Source of the DNA: Rhizobium sp. Q54
Lineage (GTDB): Bacteria > Pseudomonadota > Alphaproteobacteria > ATCC43930 > CGMCC-115725
Reading direction: 5' to 3'
NCBI GenBank assembly: GCA_945861155.1
Contig: CAMATN010000036.1
Location: forward strand, 1 to 37,869
DNA length: 37,869 bases
Below the pieces are notes generated by a model. That model had not been told where the DNA came from and did not search any database. It saw nothing but the letters and a program-made list of their open reading frames with translations. Positions 24,902-33,297 of this stretch are shown piece after piece (the first letter of the stretch is position 1; each line of letters opens with the position of its first letter). A program made the translations under genes and the position numbers.

Positions 24902-26191
24902 TCAAAGCTTCATCAGGGCGAGCGCCGCCCGGCCGTTGGGGCCATAGGGGCTACTCAGCGATTCCATCATGTCCATGTGGTTGAAATTCGCCGCCTCGAG
25001 CAATTCGGCGGGTTTGCCCGCATCCTTGAGCGCGGTGAAGAAATCGCGGCTCTGCTGCTGGAATTCCGGGGGTTCGTAGGTGCCGTAAGTAATGACCACC
25101 GGCACGTGCAACAGCCCCACATGGCGCCGGGCGCTCATCGCCTGCTCGATTTCGTCGGTAAGCCGGAGATAGGCGTTGCGCCTGGACTGGCGCACCGGCT
25201 TCATGTCGAACACGCCGCTCATCAGCAGCGCGCCCTTCACCGTGTCCGCGGGCACGGCGACATCGTCGCCGCGGTCGCTCACCAGCGCGATTGCACAGAG
25301 ATGAGCGCCCGACGAATGGCCGCCGACAAAAATGCGGTCGCGATCGCCGCCGAAACTTGCCGCATTGCGATAGACCCAGGCGATCCCGCGGCGCACCTGC
25401 TCGGCCATGATGCGCAGATCGCCGCCGGCCTCCTTGAGACCGATGAAATCGAGAACGACGTAGTGCGCCCCGGCGTTGACGAACAGCTCGGCCGGGAACG
25501 CGTAATTTCCGGCCTCGCCCTCGCGCCAGGCGCCGCCATGAACAAAGACGAAGACCGGCGCATCCGGGCGCGCCGCCGGGTAGACATCGAGCCGCTCGAT
25601 CGGGCTTGGTCCATACGAGCGGCGCAGCGGCGTACCGAGGCGGCTGCGCACTTCCTCGCTCAGCGATTCGAGCCGCTTGACGGTCCGCCGCATCTGGGGC
25701 GCATAGAGCAACCACTCGAGCCGGGCCGGCATCCGGTGCGGGGTCAATGCCCAATAGACGCCCCGGGCGACCCGGAAGAAGGCCAGCCGCACCGGCTGCG
25801 GCAATGCCGCGGCGGCCGCGCGCAACGGCGCCGTGGCGCGCCAGGCGATGCTCTCTTCGATTGTCGCGAGCGCCTCCGAGAGCGCCGCGATCTGTCCGCG
25901 CGCGGCGGCTTCGACCTCGACCAGACGCTGCTCCCGCGCGGCCAGCACGGCCTTCAATCGGGCGATGTCGGCGCTTGGTTCTTCGTCGCCACTCGCCGGG
26001 GAGAGCGCGGAGCCACTAAGATCGTCGGTTGCCTCGCGGCATTTGTGCATCGCTCGTTCGAGCTGCGCGAGCCGCGTGCGGATTTCGGTGCTATCGGCTC
26101 GCAAGCGGGCAATCTCGGCATCAATCGGCACGCGCTCTTCGACGGCAAGCCGCCCGTATTGTTCGACAGCCGCGCCGCTCGCCAACTCCAC
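24902..26191 (-). CDS. Coiled-coil / alpha/beta-hydrolase fusion, esterase type
   Basis: A 429-residue protein with three parts. Residues ~20-115 are charged heptad-rich sequence (IARLRADSTEIRTRLAQLER; LKAVLAAREQRLVEVEAA) likely to form a coiled coil. Residues ~112-150 contain IEESIAWRATAPLRAAAAAL, a linker of the S.WR.TAPLR type that I associate with polysaccharide-locus transferases. Residues ~200-429 are an alpha/beta hydrolase like carboxylesterases or kynurenine formamidase: oxyanion HGGAW 218-222, nucleophile elbow GHSSG 291-295 (S293), and a late His in NFNHMD. Start GTG 26191 has GGAGG about 10 nt upstream. It may deacylate or acyl-edit a glycan; this is inference. Confidence 0.75.
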   Translation of the reverse strand: MELASGAAVEQYGRLAVEERVPIDAEIARLRADSTEIRTRLAQLERAMHKCREATDDLSGSALSPASGDEEPSADIARLKAVLAAREQRLVEVEAAARGQIAALSEALATIEESIAWRATAPLRAAAAALPQPVRLAFFRVARGVYWALTPHRMPARLEWLLYAPQMRRTVKRLESLSEEVRSRLGTPLRRSYGPSPIERLDVYPAARPDAPVFVFVHGGAWREGEAGNYAFPAELFVNAGAHYVVLDFIGLKEAGGDLRIMAEQVRRGIAWVYRNAASFGGDRDRIFVGGHSSGAHLCAIALVSDRGDDVAVPADTVKGALLMSGVFDMKPVRQSRRNAYLRLTDEIEQAMSARRHVGLLHVPVVITYGTYEPPEFQQQSRDFFTALKDAGKPAELLEAANFNHMDMMESLSSPYGPNGRAALALMKL

Positions 26192-26449
26192 GTCGCCAAT
26201 CCTCCGCAGGAACCGGGCATCCTGCCCACCGATATCGATCGCCGAAACGATGGTTTCGGCCCAAGGGCGCTCGTGTCACCAGCGTCCGCTGTTGAGCCAT
26301 GCCTATCATTCTAGGGGGATTCATTAAAATCCCGACAAGAAAACGCGTGTATTCAAAGCCGCTGGGCGCTCGCTCCGGGACTTCCGAGACCTTGGAGGAA
26401 ACCGCATCCTAATGACGCGGCTCCACGTTTACCGTTCAGACAGACCTCC

Positions 26450-27832
26450 ATGGTAAAAGCTTTCGCCATGACGTTCGTGCCCGCCCCACTCGATCGGTTG
26501 CGGTCCCGGCTTGCCGGGTTGCGCGGCCGCTACCGCTACGGCGCCTCGGTGCTCGACCAGATCGTGCTGAGCGTGTTCGGTTTTGGCCTCAGCCTCAGCC
26601 TCGTTCGCGCGCTGTCGGCGACCGATTACGGCATGGTGTCGCTGTGGATGACGCTCGGGTTGCTGACGATCGGGATCCAGGACGCGCTCGTGAACGGGCC
26701 GCTCAGCACCCATGTGCCGGCCGCCCCCGACCCGCCGAGTGCCCGCCGGCTCGCCGGGGCGATCGCGATCGTCAATCTGCTGGCAATCGCAGCCATGACC
26801 GGGCTGGTCGTCCTGGTCAATGTCTCGATCGAGGCCGAATGGACGCCGCGGGACCTCCTCGCCGCGATCACGATCCCGGTTTTCGTTGCGGCCGGCATGT
26901 ACCGCGAATTCTATCGCAGCCTCGCGTTCAGCCGCCACGACATGGCCATGCTGTTATGGATCGACGGACCCTATGTCGCGGTCACGACGCTTTGCCTTGC
27001 CGCCATGTTTATCTGGCCCGAGCGGTTCGCCAACCTGGCGATCGCGTTTCTCGCGATATCGGCCGGGTGCATCGCCGGACAATTGTGCCTGCGGGGTCGC
27101 TTCGCGGGTCCCAAGCTGCGCCCGTTTCGCCGCGGCTGGTGGGGCGAATATCGGAAGATCCTGCGCGATGTGAGCTGGGCGCTCGTCGGCGTGCTCACGA
27201 CGCATCTGCACGGGCGCAGCTATGTCTACGTCACGGTCAATCTGGTCGGGCTCGCCGGATTGGCGGCGATCACCGTCGTCGGCCTCCTGTTCCGGCCGGT
27301 GCGCATCATGGTAACCTCGTGGGGCCGCACGGCTCTGCCGGAGCTGGCAACCTACCTCGCCGACGGGCAATTCAAGGCGTTCGACCGCGCCGTCGTGCGG
27401 GCCTTCGCGGCGACGATCGTCGCGAGCGCCGTCTGGCCGGTTGCGCTTTGGCTCGGCTGGCATGTGATCGAACGCCATTTCCTCGCCGGGCAGTATCCGG
27501 ATGCCTGGCTTTTGGTATTGCCGTGGGCGATCGCCGCCGCTCTCGATGCGCTGGGTCACATCGTCAGTATTCCGTTGCGGGCCGCGCGCGAGTTCAAATT
27601 TCTCGCCTGCGCCACGGTATTGAGCGCGCCGGTAACGATCGGCGCGACCGCGGGCGCCATCATTTGGCAGGGTTATACCTGGACGATGTACGGGGTGGCG
27701 CTCGGCAACCTGCTGACGCTGGTCATGTGTTGCGGGCGCCTCTACGCGGTGCGGCGCGAAATCCCGGCAGCACCCAGGCCGCTTCGGCCCGAGCCGATAG
27801 AAGCGGGGCAGCCGAGCCTCGGCCAACCCTGA
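26450..27832 (+). CDS. Wzx-like polysaccharide flippase / oligosaccharide transporter
   Basis: A 460-residue polytopic membrane protein of the MOP superfamily, with about 12 hydrophobic helices beginning VLDQIVLSVFGFGLSLSLVRALSATDYG, the characteristic first helices of Wzx-type proteins. It probably moves a lipid-linked oligosaccharide across the inner membrane. The start could be the ATG at 26450 or at 26468; neither has a strong ribosome site. The 258-nt divergent gap upstream (26192-26449) holds a short inverted repeat GGGATT-CATTAA-AATCCC (26316-26333) and no clear promoter. A methyltransferase gene follows on the same strand. Confidence 0.8.
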   Translation: MVKAFAMTFVPAPLDRLRSRLAGLRGRYRYGASVLDQIVLSVFGFGLSLSLVRALSATDYGMVSLWMTLGLLTIGIQDALVNGPLSTHVPAAPDPPSARRLAGAIAIVNLLAIAAMTGLVVLVNVSIEAEWTPRDLLAAITIPVFVAAGMYREFYRSLAFSRHDMAMLLWIDGPYVAVTTLCLAAMFIWPERFANLAIAFLAISAGCIAGQLCLRGRFAGPKLRPFRRGWWGEYRKILRDVSWALVGVLTTHLHGRSYVYVTVNLVGLAGLAAITVVGLLFRPVRIMVTSWGRTALPELATYLADGQFKAFDRAVVRAFAATIVASAVWPVALWLGWHVIERHFLAGQYPDAWLLVLPWAIAAALDALGHIVSIPLRAAREFKFLACATVLSAPVTIGATAGAIIWQGYTWTMYGVALGNLLTLVMCCGRLYAVRREIPAAPRPLRPEPIEAGQPSLGQP

Positions 27833-27916
27833 GTTCGGCGCATGGCGCTGGAGGGCTTAGACCTCGAAGACAGGTTGAACGAGACGCCGGCTATTTTCGG
27901 CGGCCGATAGCGCGGG

Positions 27917-27922
27917 TATAAT
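27917..27922 (+). promoter_or_regulatory. Perfect -10 hexamer TATAAT upstream of the methyltransferase gene
   Basis: TATAAT at 27917-27922 lies 40 nt before the TTG start. A 17-nt spacer would put TTTTCG (27894-27899) at -35, a weak match, so an activator may be needed. The gap from 27833 shows nothing else. Confidence 0.4.
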
Positions 27923-27961
27923 CGGCTGTTAACACAAATCACGTAGGAATGTGAGGGACGC

Positions 27962-28834
27962 TTGAGCACAACGGGGCAGATTGGCATGCCGGTTCTCGCA
28001 GACGAATACGTGGGCCCGCTGGAACAGGCGTTTCTGGCAACCGTCGACATACAGCGCAGTTATAATCGCTATTTTGAAACCGGGCTCTACAGCACGCGCT
28101 ACCCCGCGCCGAACCCGCATGTTTTGAAACTCGTGCTCGGCGAACTCGGTCCGAAGGGTGGGCGGGTGCTCGATTTCGGCTGCGGCAGCGGGCGCTATGC
28201 GCTGCCCCTGGTGCAACAGCCCGGGGTCTCGGTATTCGCATACGACATCAGCCCGACAGCTATCCAGCAGCTCCGCCAGCGCTACGCGGCGCTGACGCCC
28301 GGCGCGGCCCGGCTGCCGCGGCTCGAAACCCTGTGCGGCAGCCTGGACGATCTGGGCCGGCGGCTGGAGGGCGATGGCGGTTTCGACCTTGTGGTCCTGC
28401 TGTTCGGCGTCTTGGGCCATGTCGAGCATCGGGCGCGCCGCGTCGCGACCTTGCGAGCCTTGCGCGCGCGCTTGCGGCCGGGCGGGCGCCTGATCGCGAC
28501 GGTCCCGAACCGGGCCCGCCGCTTTCTCGCCGAGCAAAAGGCGATGCGCGTGCTGGGCCAACAGGCCGAGCCCGGCGATGTCCGGTATCGCCGCGGCGGC
28601 AGCCAGGACCCGATCGAACTCTATTACCACCTCTATACGCCGGCCGAATTCTGCGCCGAGCTGGGCGAGGCCGGCTATGTCGTATCGAGCCTGCGGCCCG
28701 AAAGCGTGCTGACCGAGCGGATGGTTCTTTCCTCCCGGGTGGGCAACACCGCCGACCGGCTGCTGCGCCAGGTGACTCCGCTCGCGCTCGCCTATGGCCT
28801 GGTGGCGATCGCCGAGCCCGACGATTCGGCCTAG
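27962..28834 (+). CDS. Class I SAM-dependent methyltransferase
   Basis: A 290-residue Rossmann-fold methyltransferase. Motif I is VLDFGCGSG at 69-77, followed by VFAYDISPTAIQQLRQRY (acidic loop binding the SAM ribose), FDLVVLLFGVLGHVEH and LRPGGRLIATVPN. A C-terminal segment with LYYHLYTPAEFCAELGEAGY resembles small-molecule or sugar methylases. The start is TTG at 27962 behind GAGGGA. The location between a flippase and the convergent ATP-grasp gene suggests O-methylation of a glycan or its precursor. The substrate is not readable. Confidence 0.82.
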   Translation: MSTTGQIGMPVLADEYVGPLEQAFLATVDIQRSYNRYFETGLYSTRYPAPNPHVLKLVLGELGPKGGRVLDFGCGSGRYALPLVQQPGVSVFAYDISPTAIQQLRQRYAALTPGAARLPRLETLCGSLDDLGRRLEGDGGFDLVVLLFGVLGHVEHRARRVATLRALRARLRPGGRLIATVPNRARRFLAEQKAMRVLGQQAEPGDVRYRRGGSQDPIELYYHLYTPAEFCAELGEAGYVVSSLRPESVLTERMVLSSRVGNTADRLLRQVTPLALAYGLVAIAEPDDSA

Positions 28835-28855
28835 CGGCTAGCGCTTAACGAGGGC

Positions 28856-29995
28856 CTACGCGACCAAGGCCGGCGACGGCGCGACGATGCTGGCGATCTC
28901 GCCCGCAGTATAGGTGCGCATCTGCTCCGGCCGCACGCCCACCTCGGTGTCGTCGAAGAACCGCTTTCGCTTGGCGATGTAGGCCAGCGGATCGCGCATG
29001 TGGTGCGCCACGAGGGCCCATTCGTGCCGGGTCGCTCGCCACGGCCGCGCGACGATAGCCCGGGGCGACAGGCGCATCTCGCCGTGCCCCAGCGTGGCCG
29101 GCGCTCCCGATGCGGCGGCTCGCTCGCCAAGCGCGTAGTCGAGAAAATTAAACCCGACGACCATCGACATGTACATCGTGTACCAGAATCGTGGGTTGCA
29201 CTCGACGATGTAGGTAAGCCCGCTGCCTTCTTCGGAGATCGCATCGAAATTGGCGGGGCCGCTCAACGCGCTCGCCGCGACGAACCGTTCGACATTATCG
29301 AGGAAATCCGGGTTGACGCGCAGCTGGAACCAGCGCTCGTCGCGGTATTGGGTGGCGTAGGCGAGTATCTTGCCGGCGTTGGCGATGACCGATGTCGAGA
29401 TCATCTCTCCGAAGATATGCCGCTGGATCAGGATCGGCAGGTAATCGACCGAGTCGAGTTCGCCCATCTCGCTCTTATCGCGGATATGCACGACCCCGCG
29501 ACCGCCCGACTGATTGATCGGCTTGACCGTGACGGGTAATTCGAGCGCCCCGGAATCGAGGTCGCGGCGCAGTTCGTCGACCCGCTCGTAGAGCCAGCAT
29601 TCCGGCACCCGAACGCCGTGTTCGAGCGCGAACCGGGTGAAATTCCATTTGTTGTTGACCAGATCGAAGGTCGCGAGATCCGGCATCGGCGAGCTGCGCA
29701 CCGGCAGCCGGTCCCGGATCGCCGCCAGCAGGCGGGTCGAGACATCGTCGGAGGGAAACACCACATCGATCTGGCGCCGCCGGACGATTTCGGCGATCTC
29801 GTCGAGGATCGCCTCGTGATCCTCGTCGCCGTTCCCGCCGACCCGCGATTTCTGGTAGGAGGCGCAATAGCGCGATGTCCTGAGGCCGCGCGACGGGCCG
29901 CTGCCGAGGACGTGGACACGAACCCCGGCCGCTGTCGCCGTGCGCAGCGTGTTGTACGGCAGCATAAACGCAAACGCGATCATCAGCCCGTTCAC
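28856..29995 (-). CDS. ATP-grasp carboxylate ligase
   Basis: A 379-residue ATP-grasp protein, a superfamily that activates a carboxylate as acyl phosphate and joins it to an amine or thiol. The pre-ATP-grasp domain is at 1-105. The ATP-binding lysine is in VTVKPINQSGGRGVVHI (K158, glycine-rich loop 163-167). The Mg-binding motif is YIVECNPRFW (E265, N267, R269). The C-terminal ~90 residues are unassigned. Start GTG 29995 is preceded by AAGGGGCGG; an ATG four codons later is possible. It lies 19 nt after the flavoprotein monooxygenase gene, so the two are probably one operon. In a glycan locus this could form an amide between a sugar acid and an amino compound. Confidence 0.82.
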   Translation of the reverse strand: MNGLMIAFAFMLPYNTLRTATAAGVRVHVLGSGPSRGLRTSRYCASYQKSRVGGNGDEDHEAILDEIAEIVRRRQIDVVFPSDDVSTRLLAAIRDRLPVRSSPMPDLATFDLVNNKWNFTRFALEHGVRVPECWLYERVDELRRDLDSGALELPVTVKPINQSGGRGVVHIRDKSEMGELDSVDYLPILIQRHIFGEMISTSVIANAGKILAYATQYRDERWFQLRVNPDFLDNVERFVAASALSGPANFDAISEEGSGLTYIVECNPRFWYTMYMSMVVGFNFLDYALGERAAASGAPATLGHGEMRLSPRAIVARPWRATRHEWALVAHHMRDPLAYIAKRKRFFDDTEVGVRPEQMRTYTAGEIASIVAPSPALVA

Positions 29996-30014
29996 ATACC
30001 GCCCCTTGTACTGG

Positions 30015-31274
30015 CTATCGGTTCGCGGTCTGCCGGTTGGTCAGGCGGCGTGGCGGCGCAGCGAGCCTGGTTTCGGGCGCCATCGGCCGACGCGACAGCG
30101 ACGCGGCAAAATGCCGGGCGAGCCGCGGCGCGGCGAACTCGACGCCGGCGACAAACCGGAACAGCGGGCCGAAACTGTACGCCGCCGCCGGACCGACGAT
30201 GTAGAGCCCGGGGACGGAGGTCTCGAAATGAGGCGACAGCTCCGGCGCCGGGCCGAGCAGCGCGATCTCCCCGCGCAGCGTCTCGGGGAGGAATTTCACG
30301 GCGCGCAAGTCGATCTTGTACCCGGTTGCGGCAATCACGTGATCGACCGTGAGCGTCCGCGGCGCCCCGTCCTGGCCCGAGAGGTGCAGGTCGACCCGTC
30401 CGTCGCGCGGCTCGGCCGCACTCGGGGCAAACCCCTCGATCAGCGCCACCTTGCCGATGACGCGGTCGCGCATGAACCAGCCGCCGGCGGGTCCATGGGT
30501 GTGCTCGACCCAGTGGCGGCGCCGGTCTTGCGGCAGCAGGCGGAACAGATGCGGAGTACGGGTAAAGAACACATTCTTCCACCCCGGGCCGATCCCGGTG
30601 TTGGGGTGGCGCAAGCGGTGCGCGAGGGTCGGTTCGGCGCCGGCCACGCGGCCGTGAATGCGCAACGGCCGCCGGGTGACCATGTGCACCGACGCGCCGC
30701 CCTCGTGCAGCAGGGCGGCGAGATCGACCGCCGAGGAGCCGGCCCCGACCACCGCCAATTCCCGTCCGCGAAACGCTCCCATGTCGACATGCTGCGAGGC
30801 ATGGCTGACAAAGCCGGGAATCGGGGCGAGCGTCGCCGGCATGTAGGGAAAATCGCTGATGCCGATCGCGATCACGACCTTGCGGCCCACGACCATTTCG
30901 CCGTCATCGAGCTGGACCGCAAACCCGTCCGCCACCCGGTCGAGCGCCACGACGAACCGTTCCTCAACCTCGGGCACGAAGCGCCGCTGAAACGCCTCGC
31001 CATAGGCGATGAAATTCTCGACCGAGATCGGCTTGCCCTCATCGGCATAGGGAATGCCTTCGCGCTGGCAGAAATCCTTCAGCGTGAACGCGCCTTCGGG
31101 CGCGCACAGATTCGATGCGAACGGGTCCGACTTCAGCAGCATGCCGCGCGGCATCTTGGTGGACCAATTGAGCATCGGGCCGCCAAAGATGCGAAAATCG
31201 ACGCCCAGCGACCGGAGATGGGCGGCAAGCGACAGCCCATAGGGACCGGCCCCAACGATGATGATCTCGGTCAC
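30015..31274 (-). CDS. FAD/NAD(P)-dependent monooxygenase-like flavoprotein
   Basis: A 419-residue two-dinucleotide-fold flavoprotein of the flavin-containing/N-hydroxylating monooxygenase group. The FAD motif is VGAGPYG (7-13), the NADPH motif is VVGAGSSAVDLA (about 175-186), and ATG-type VIAATGYKIDLR follows. GFVSHASQHVDMGAFRGRELAV is like the FMO family's linker. Start GTG 31274 has a near-perfect AAGGAGGT 5 nt upstream; the open frame seven codons longer lacks that support. It is the first gene of a two-gene minus-strand operon with the ATP-grasp ligase. The product could be a hydroxylated amine later ligated by its neighbour; that link is inference. Confidence 0.82.
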   Translation of the reverse strand: MTEIIIVGAGPYGLSLAAHLRSLGVDFRIFGGPMLNWSTKMPRGMLLKSDPFASNLCAPEGAFTLKDFCQREGIPYADEGKPISVENFIAYGEAFQRRFVPEVEERFVVALDRVADGFAVQLDDGEMVVGRKVVIAIGISDFPYMPATLAPIPGFVSHASQHVDMGAFRGRELAVVGAGSSAVDLAALLHEGGASVHMVTRRPLRIHGRVAGAEPTLAHRLRHPNTGIGPGWKNVFFTRTPHLFRLLPQDRRRHWVEHTHGPAGGWFMRDRVIGKVALIEGFAPSAAEPRDGRVDLHLSGQDGAPRTLTVDHVIAATGYKIDLRAVKFLPETLRGEIALLGPAPELSPHFETSVPGLYIVGPAAAYSFGPLFRFVAGVEFAAPRLARHFAASLSRRPMAPETRLAAPPRRLTNRQTANR

Positions 31275-31630
31275 GCTACCTCCTTGTTGCCGCAACGGCG
31301 GCGACCTCTGCGGGAATAGAGCATGATGTCCCCCGTTCGGCGCGGCGCCGAAAATCGAACCCGGGCAGCGCGCTGAAAGGCGGCGGTGGGCTCGGCATCA
31401 GAGCCCAGCGGGCGGCCACGACGGAACGGCATCATCGCCCCATACTGCAACAGGTCTCTTTCGATTCCGTTTATGCTGCCCACGCGCCAGCGCCGTCGCG
31501 GCGCCAACATGACGCCAAGCCGATGGCCGGGCTTCGGACAGATTTGCCGCAGTCGAGAGAACTAAATATAAATCGCCGGTTTTTAGGGTTGCCGTCAACC
31601 CGCAACCGGATCAACCGATCGGCAGGAATA
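31275..31630. other. Divergent intergenic region with promoter and hairpin (356 nt)
   Basis: No gene is seen in this span. A good plus-strand promoter lies at 31544-31572: TTGCCG (31544-31549), a 17-nt spacer, TATAAA (31567-31572). Just after the expected transcription start is an inverted repeat GGGTTG-CCGT-CAACCC (31586-31601), followed by CAACCGGATCAACCGATC, which repeats the half-site CAACC twice more. The rest, 31275-31540, has no recognisable signal; in-frame extensions of the flanking genes into it lack coding character. Confidence 0.5.
31544..31572 (+). promoter_or_regulatory. Candidate sigma-70 promoter of the O-antigen ligase gene
   Basis: TTGCCG at 31544-31549, 17-nt spacer, TATAAA at 31567-31572, predicted start near 31579. 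The leader to the ATG at 31631 is about 52 nt and contains the GGGTTG/CAACCC hairpin. The -10 sits in a local AT-rich patch (AACTAAATATAAATC), unusual for this window. Confidence 0.5.
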
Positions 31631-32944
31631 ATGCAGCTCATCGGCCGACAGCTCGAAATCCTCTTTACCGCTTTGTTTTTGTTGATGATGCAGGGCGTGT
31701 TCTGGCCGCCCCTATCGTATCTCAGCAAGGTACAGGGCGCGCTTGACGCGTCGGATCCGCTCAGCGCGGCGGCACATGCGGGGCTGATCCTGTTCCTCGT
31801 CGTCGTCAGCCTCGCGCGGCCGAGGCAGATGCTCGAAGGCGTGCGCATCGCCTGGCCTATCATCATTCTCCTCGGGCTGGCCTATCTTAGCGCGTTCTGG
31901 TCGGATGCGCCCGAACTCGTGCTGAGGCGAGCCACGACCCTTGCCGCCACGACGCTGTTCGCGATTTATCTGGCGTGCCGCTTTGATCTGGGCCGGCTCG
32001 TGTCGCTGCTGGTCAAACTTAACGCGTGCGCCGTTGTCGCATCGATCGTCGTCGTCGCGGTCGCCCCCCGGCTCGGGTTGAGCGGCAGCGAGGACTACCC
32101 GAATGCCTGGCGCGGCGTTTTCACCGCCAAGAACGCGCTCGGCAGCATGTCCGCGTTTGGCGCCATGATCGCGCTTTACGCATTATGGCGAGGCTACGGT
32201 CCGCGATTGATCGCCGCGGCGCTGATCCCGGCGAACCTGCTGCTCCTGTATATGGCGCAATCCGCGACGCCGATCGTCCTCTTGTTCGCGGCTTCTTATG
32301 TCGCGGTCGTGGCGAGTGCGTTTCGCAGGGGAAATGGCGCGGGCTTTCTCGTCGGTTTTGCCCTCGTTGTGATTGGCATTCTGGGCATTGGCCTGCTCGC
32401 GGTCGGCTGGACCGAAATTCTGGCGCTGCTCAACCGCAGCCCGACGCTGACCGGGCGCTCCGATATCTGGGACGCCGCTATCACTTACATCAGCCAGCGG
32501 CCGTGGCTCGGCTACGGCTACGGCGCCTTCTGGCGGTCCGACGCAGTCGAGGCGCGCACGATCTGGGGCAGCCTGAGGTGGATCGTGCCGCATTCGCACA
32601 ATGCCTGGCTGGAAGTGGGACTTGCGCTCGGGATCGTCGGCTTGGCTGGCGCCGTACTCGTGTGGCTCGCCGCGCTCTATCGCGCCGTCCGGGTATTGAC
32701 CCTCCCGCGAGCCACGCACGTCGTGTTCTGCGTGGCGATAATCGTCGCCATTCTGGTCGTGAACCTGACCGAATACGAATTCCTGCGGGCCGACAATTAC
32801 CTATGGGTGTTTTTCACGCTCGCGTTCGTCCACCTCGGACACGAAGCCGCCGCCCATCGCGCGGCGCGCGAAGCAGCGGCGCCCCTGCTGCCGCGCCGCC
32901 CGATCGGCGCGATCGCCTATCCCGCCCCGCGCACCGCTCTCTGA
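31631..32944 (+). CDS. O-antigen ligase / Wzy-type polymerase family membrane protein
   Basis: A 437-residue protein with about 11-12 membrane helices and a large periplasmic loop. The Wzy/WaaL signature region includes LTGRSDIWDAAITYISQRPWLGYGYGAFW and IVPHSHNAWLEVGLALGIVGLAG, where the R and H residues of the family fall. Such proteins join or polymerise glycans from an undecaprenyl carrier at the periplasmic face. The start is ATG 31631 behind GGCAGGAATA; an in-frame ATG at 31523 is rejected because 31523-31630 holds the promoter and hairpin and is AT-rich. It is the last envelope gene before the accessory island. Confidence 0.85.
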   Translation: MQLIGRQLEILFTALFLLMMQGVFWPPLSYLSKVQGALDASDPLSAAAHAGLILFLVVVSLARPRQMLEGVRIAWPIIILLGLAYLSAFWSDAPELVLRRATTLAATTLFAIYLACRFDLGRLVSLLVKLNACAVVASIVVVAVAPRLGLSGSEDYPNAWRGVFTAKNALGSMSAFGAMIALYALWRGYGPRLIAAALIPANLLLLYMAQSATPIVLLFAASYVAVVASAFRRGNGAGFLVGFALVVIGILGIGLLAVGWTEILALLNRSPTLTGRSDIWDAAITYISQRPWLGYGYGAFWRSDAVEARTIWGSLRWIVPHSHNAWLEVGLALGIVGLAGAVLVWLAALYRAVRVLTLPRATHVVFCVAIIVAILVVNLTEYEFLRADNYLWVFFTLAFVHLGHEAAAHRAAREAAAPLLPRRPIGAIAYPAPRTAL

Positions 32945-32965
32945 TAGGGCTTGCTGCGGATTGCA

Positions 32966-33000
32966 TTTGTGTTGACAACTGCAACACAAACTACCATCCT
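32966..33000 (+). promoter_or_regulatory. tacAT promoter with 9-bp palindromic operator
   Basis: A perfect inverted repeat TTTGTGTTG-ACAACTG-CAACACAAA (32966-32990) overlaps the -35 box TTGACA (32972-32977). A 17-nt spacer leads to CATCCT (32995-33000). The -10 match is modest. The predicted start falls at about 33007, the A of the antitoxin ATG, and no Shine-Dalgarno exists, so the mRNA is probably leaderless. This layout fits autorepression by a ribbon-helix-helix antitoxin. Confidence 0.65.
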
Positions 33001-33006
33001 TCAGAT

Positions 33007-33297
33007 ATGAAGACAGAACAGCCCATTGCCGAGGTCAACATTCACCTGCGCGCCCGTGCGCAGGACAGGATGCTGATTGACCAAGCGGCCGAACTGCTCG
33101 GCGCCAACCGCTCGCAGTTCATGATGGCTTCGGCGATCAAGGAGGCAAAGAAAATCCTCCTCGACCAGACCAGTTTTTATGTGGACAACAAGAATTTCCA
33201 GAAGGTGCTGGACTGGCTCGACGCTCCGGCGACACCGGAACAGACTGCGGGAATGAAGCGGCTTCTGGCGACCAAACCTCCCTGGTCGCGTGACTGA
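33007..33297 (+). CDS. tacA: DUF1778 ribbon-helix-helix antitoxin (TacA type)
   Basis: A 96-residue protein with an N-terminal ribbon-helix-helix DNA-binding domain: AEVNIHLRARAQDRMLIDQAA then LGANRSQFMMASAIKEA, about 8-50. The C-terminal tail (about 55-96, FYVDNKNFQKVLDWLDAP) normally wraps and inhibits the toxin; the F-x3-LD motif is family-typical. It overlaps the acetyltransferase toxin gene by 8 nt, the standard DUF1778-GNAT arrangement. With the toxin it should bind the palindrome at 32966-32990 and repress the operon. The pair is of lower GC than its neighbours and is likely acquired. Confidence 0.9.
   Translation: MKTEQPIAEVNIHLRARAQDRMLIDQAAELLGANRSQFMMASAIKEAKKILLDQTSFYVDNKNFQKVLDWLDAPATPEQTAGMKRLLATKPPWSRD

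Noticed and set aside
26954-27826. 290-residue minus-strand open frame opposite the flippase gene
   Set aside because: Shadow of the flippase reading frame; charged low-complexity sequence without a ribosome site.
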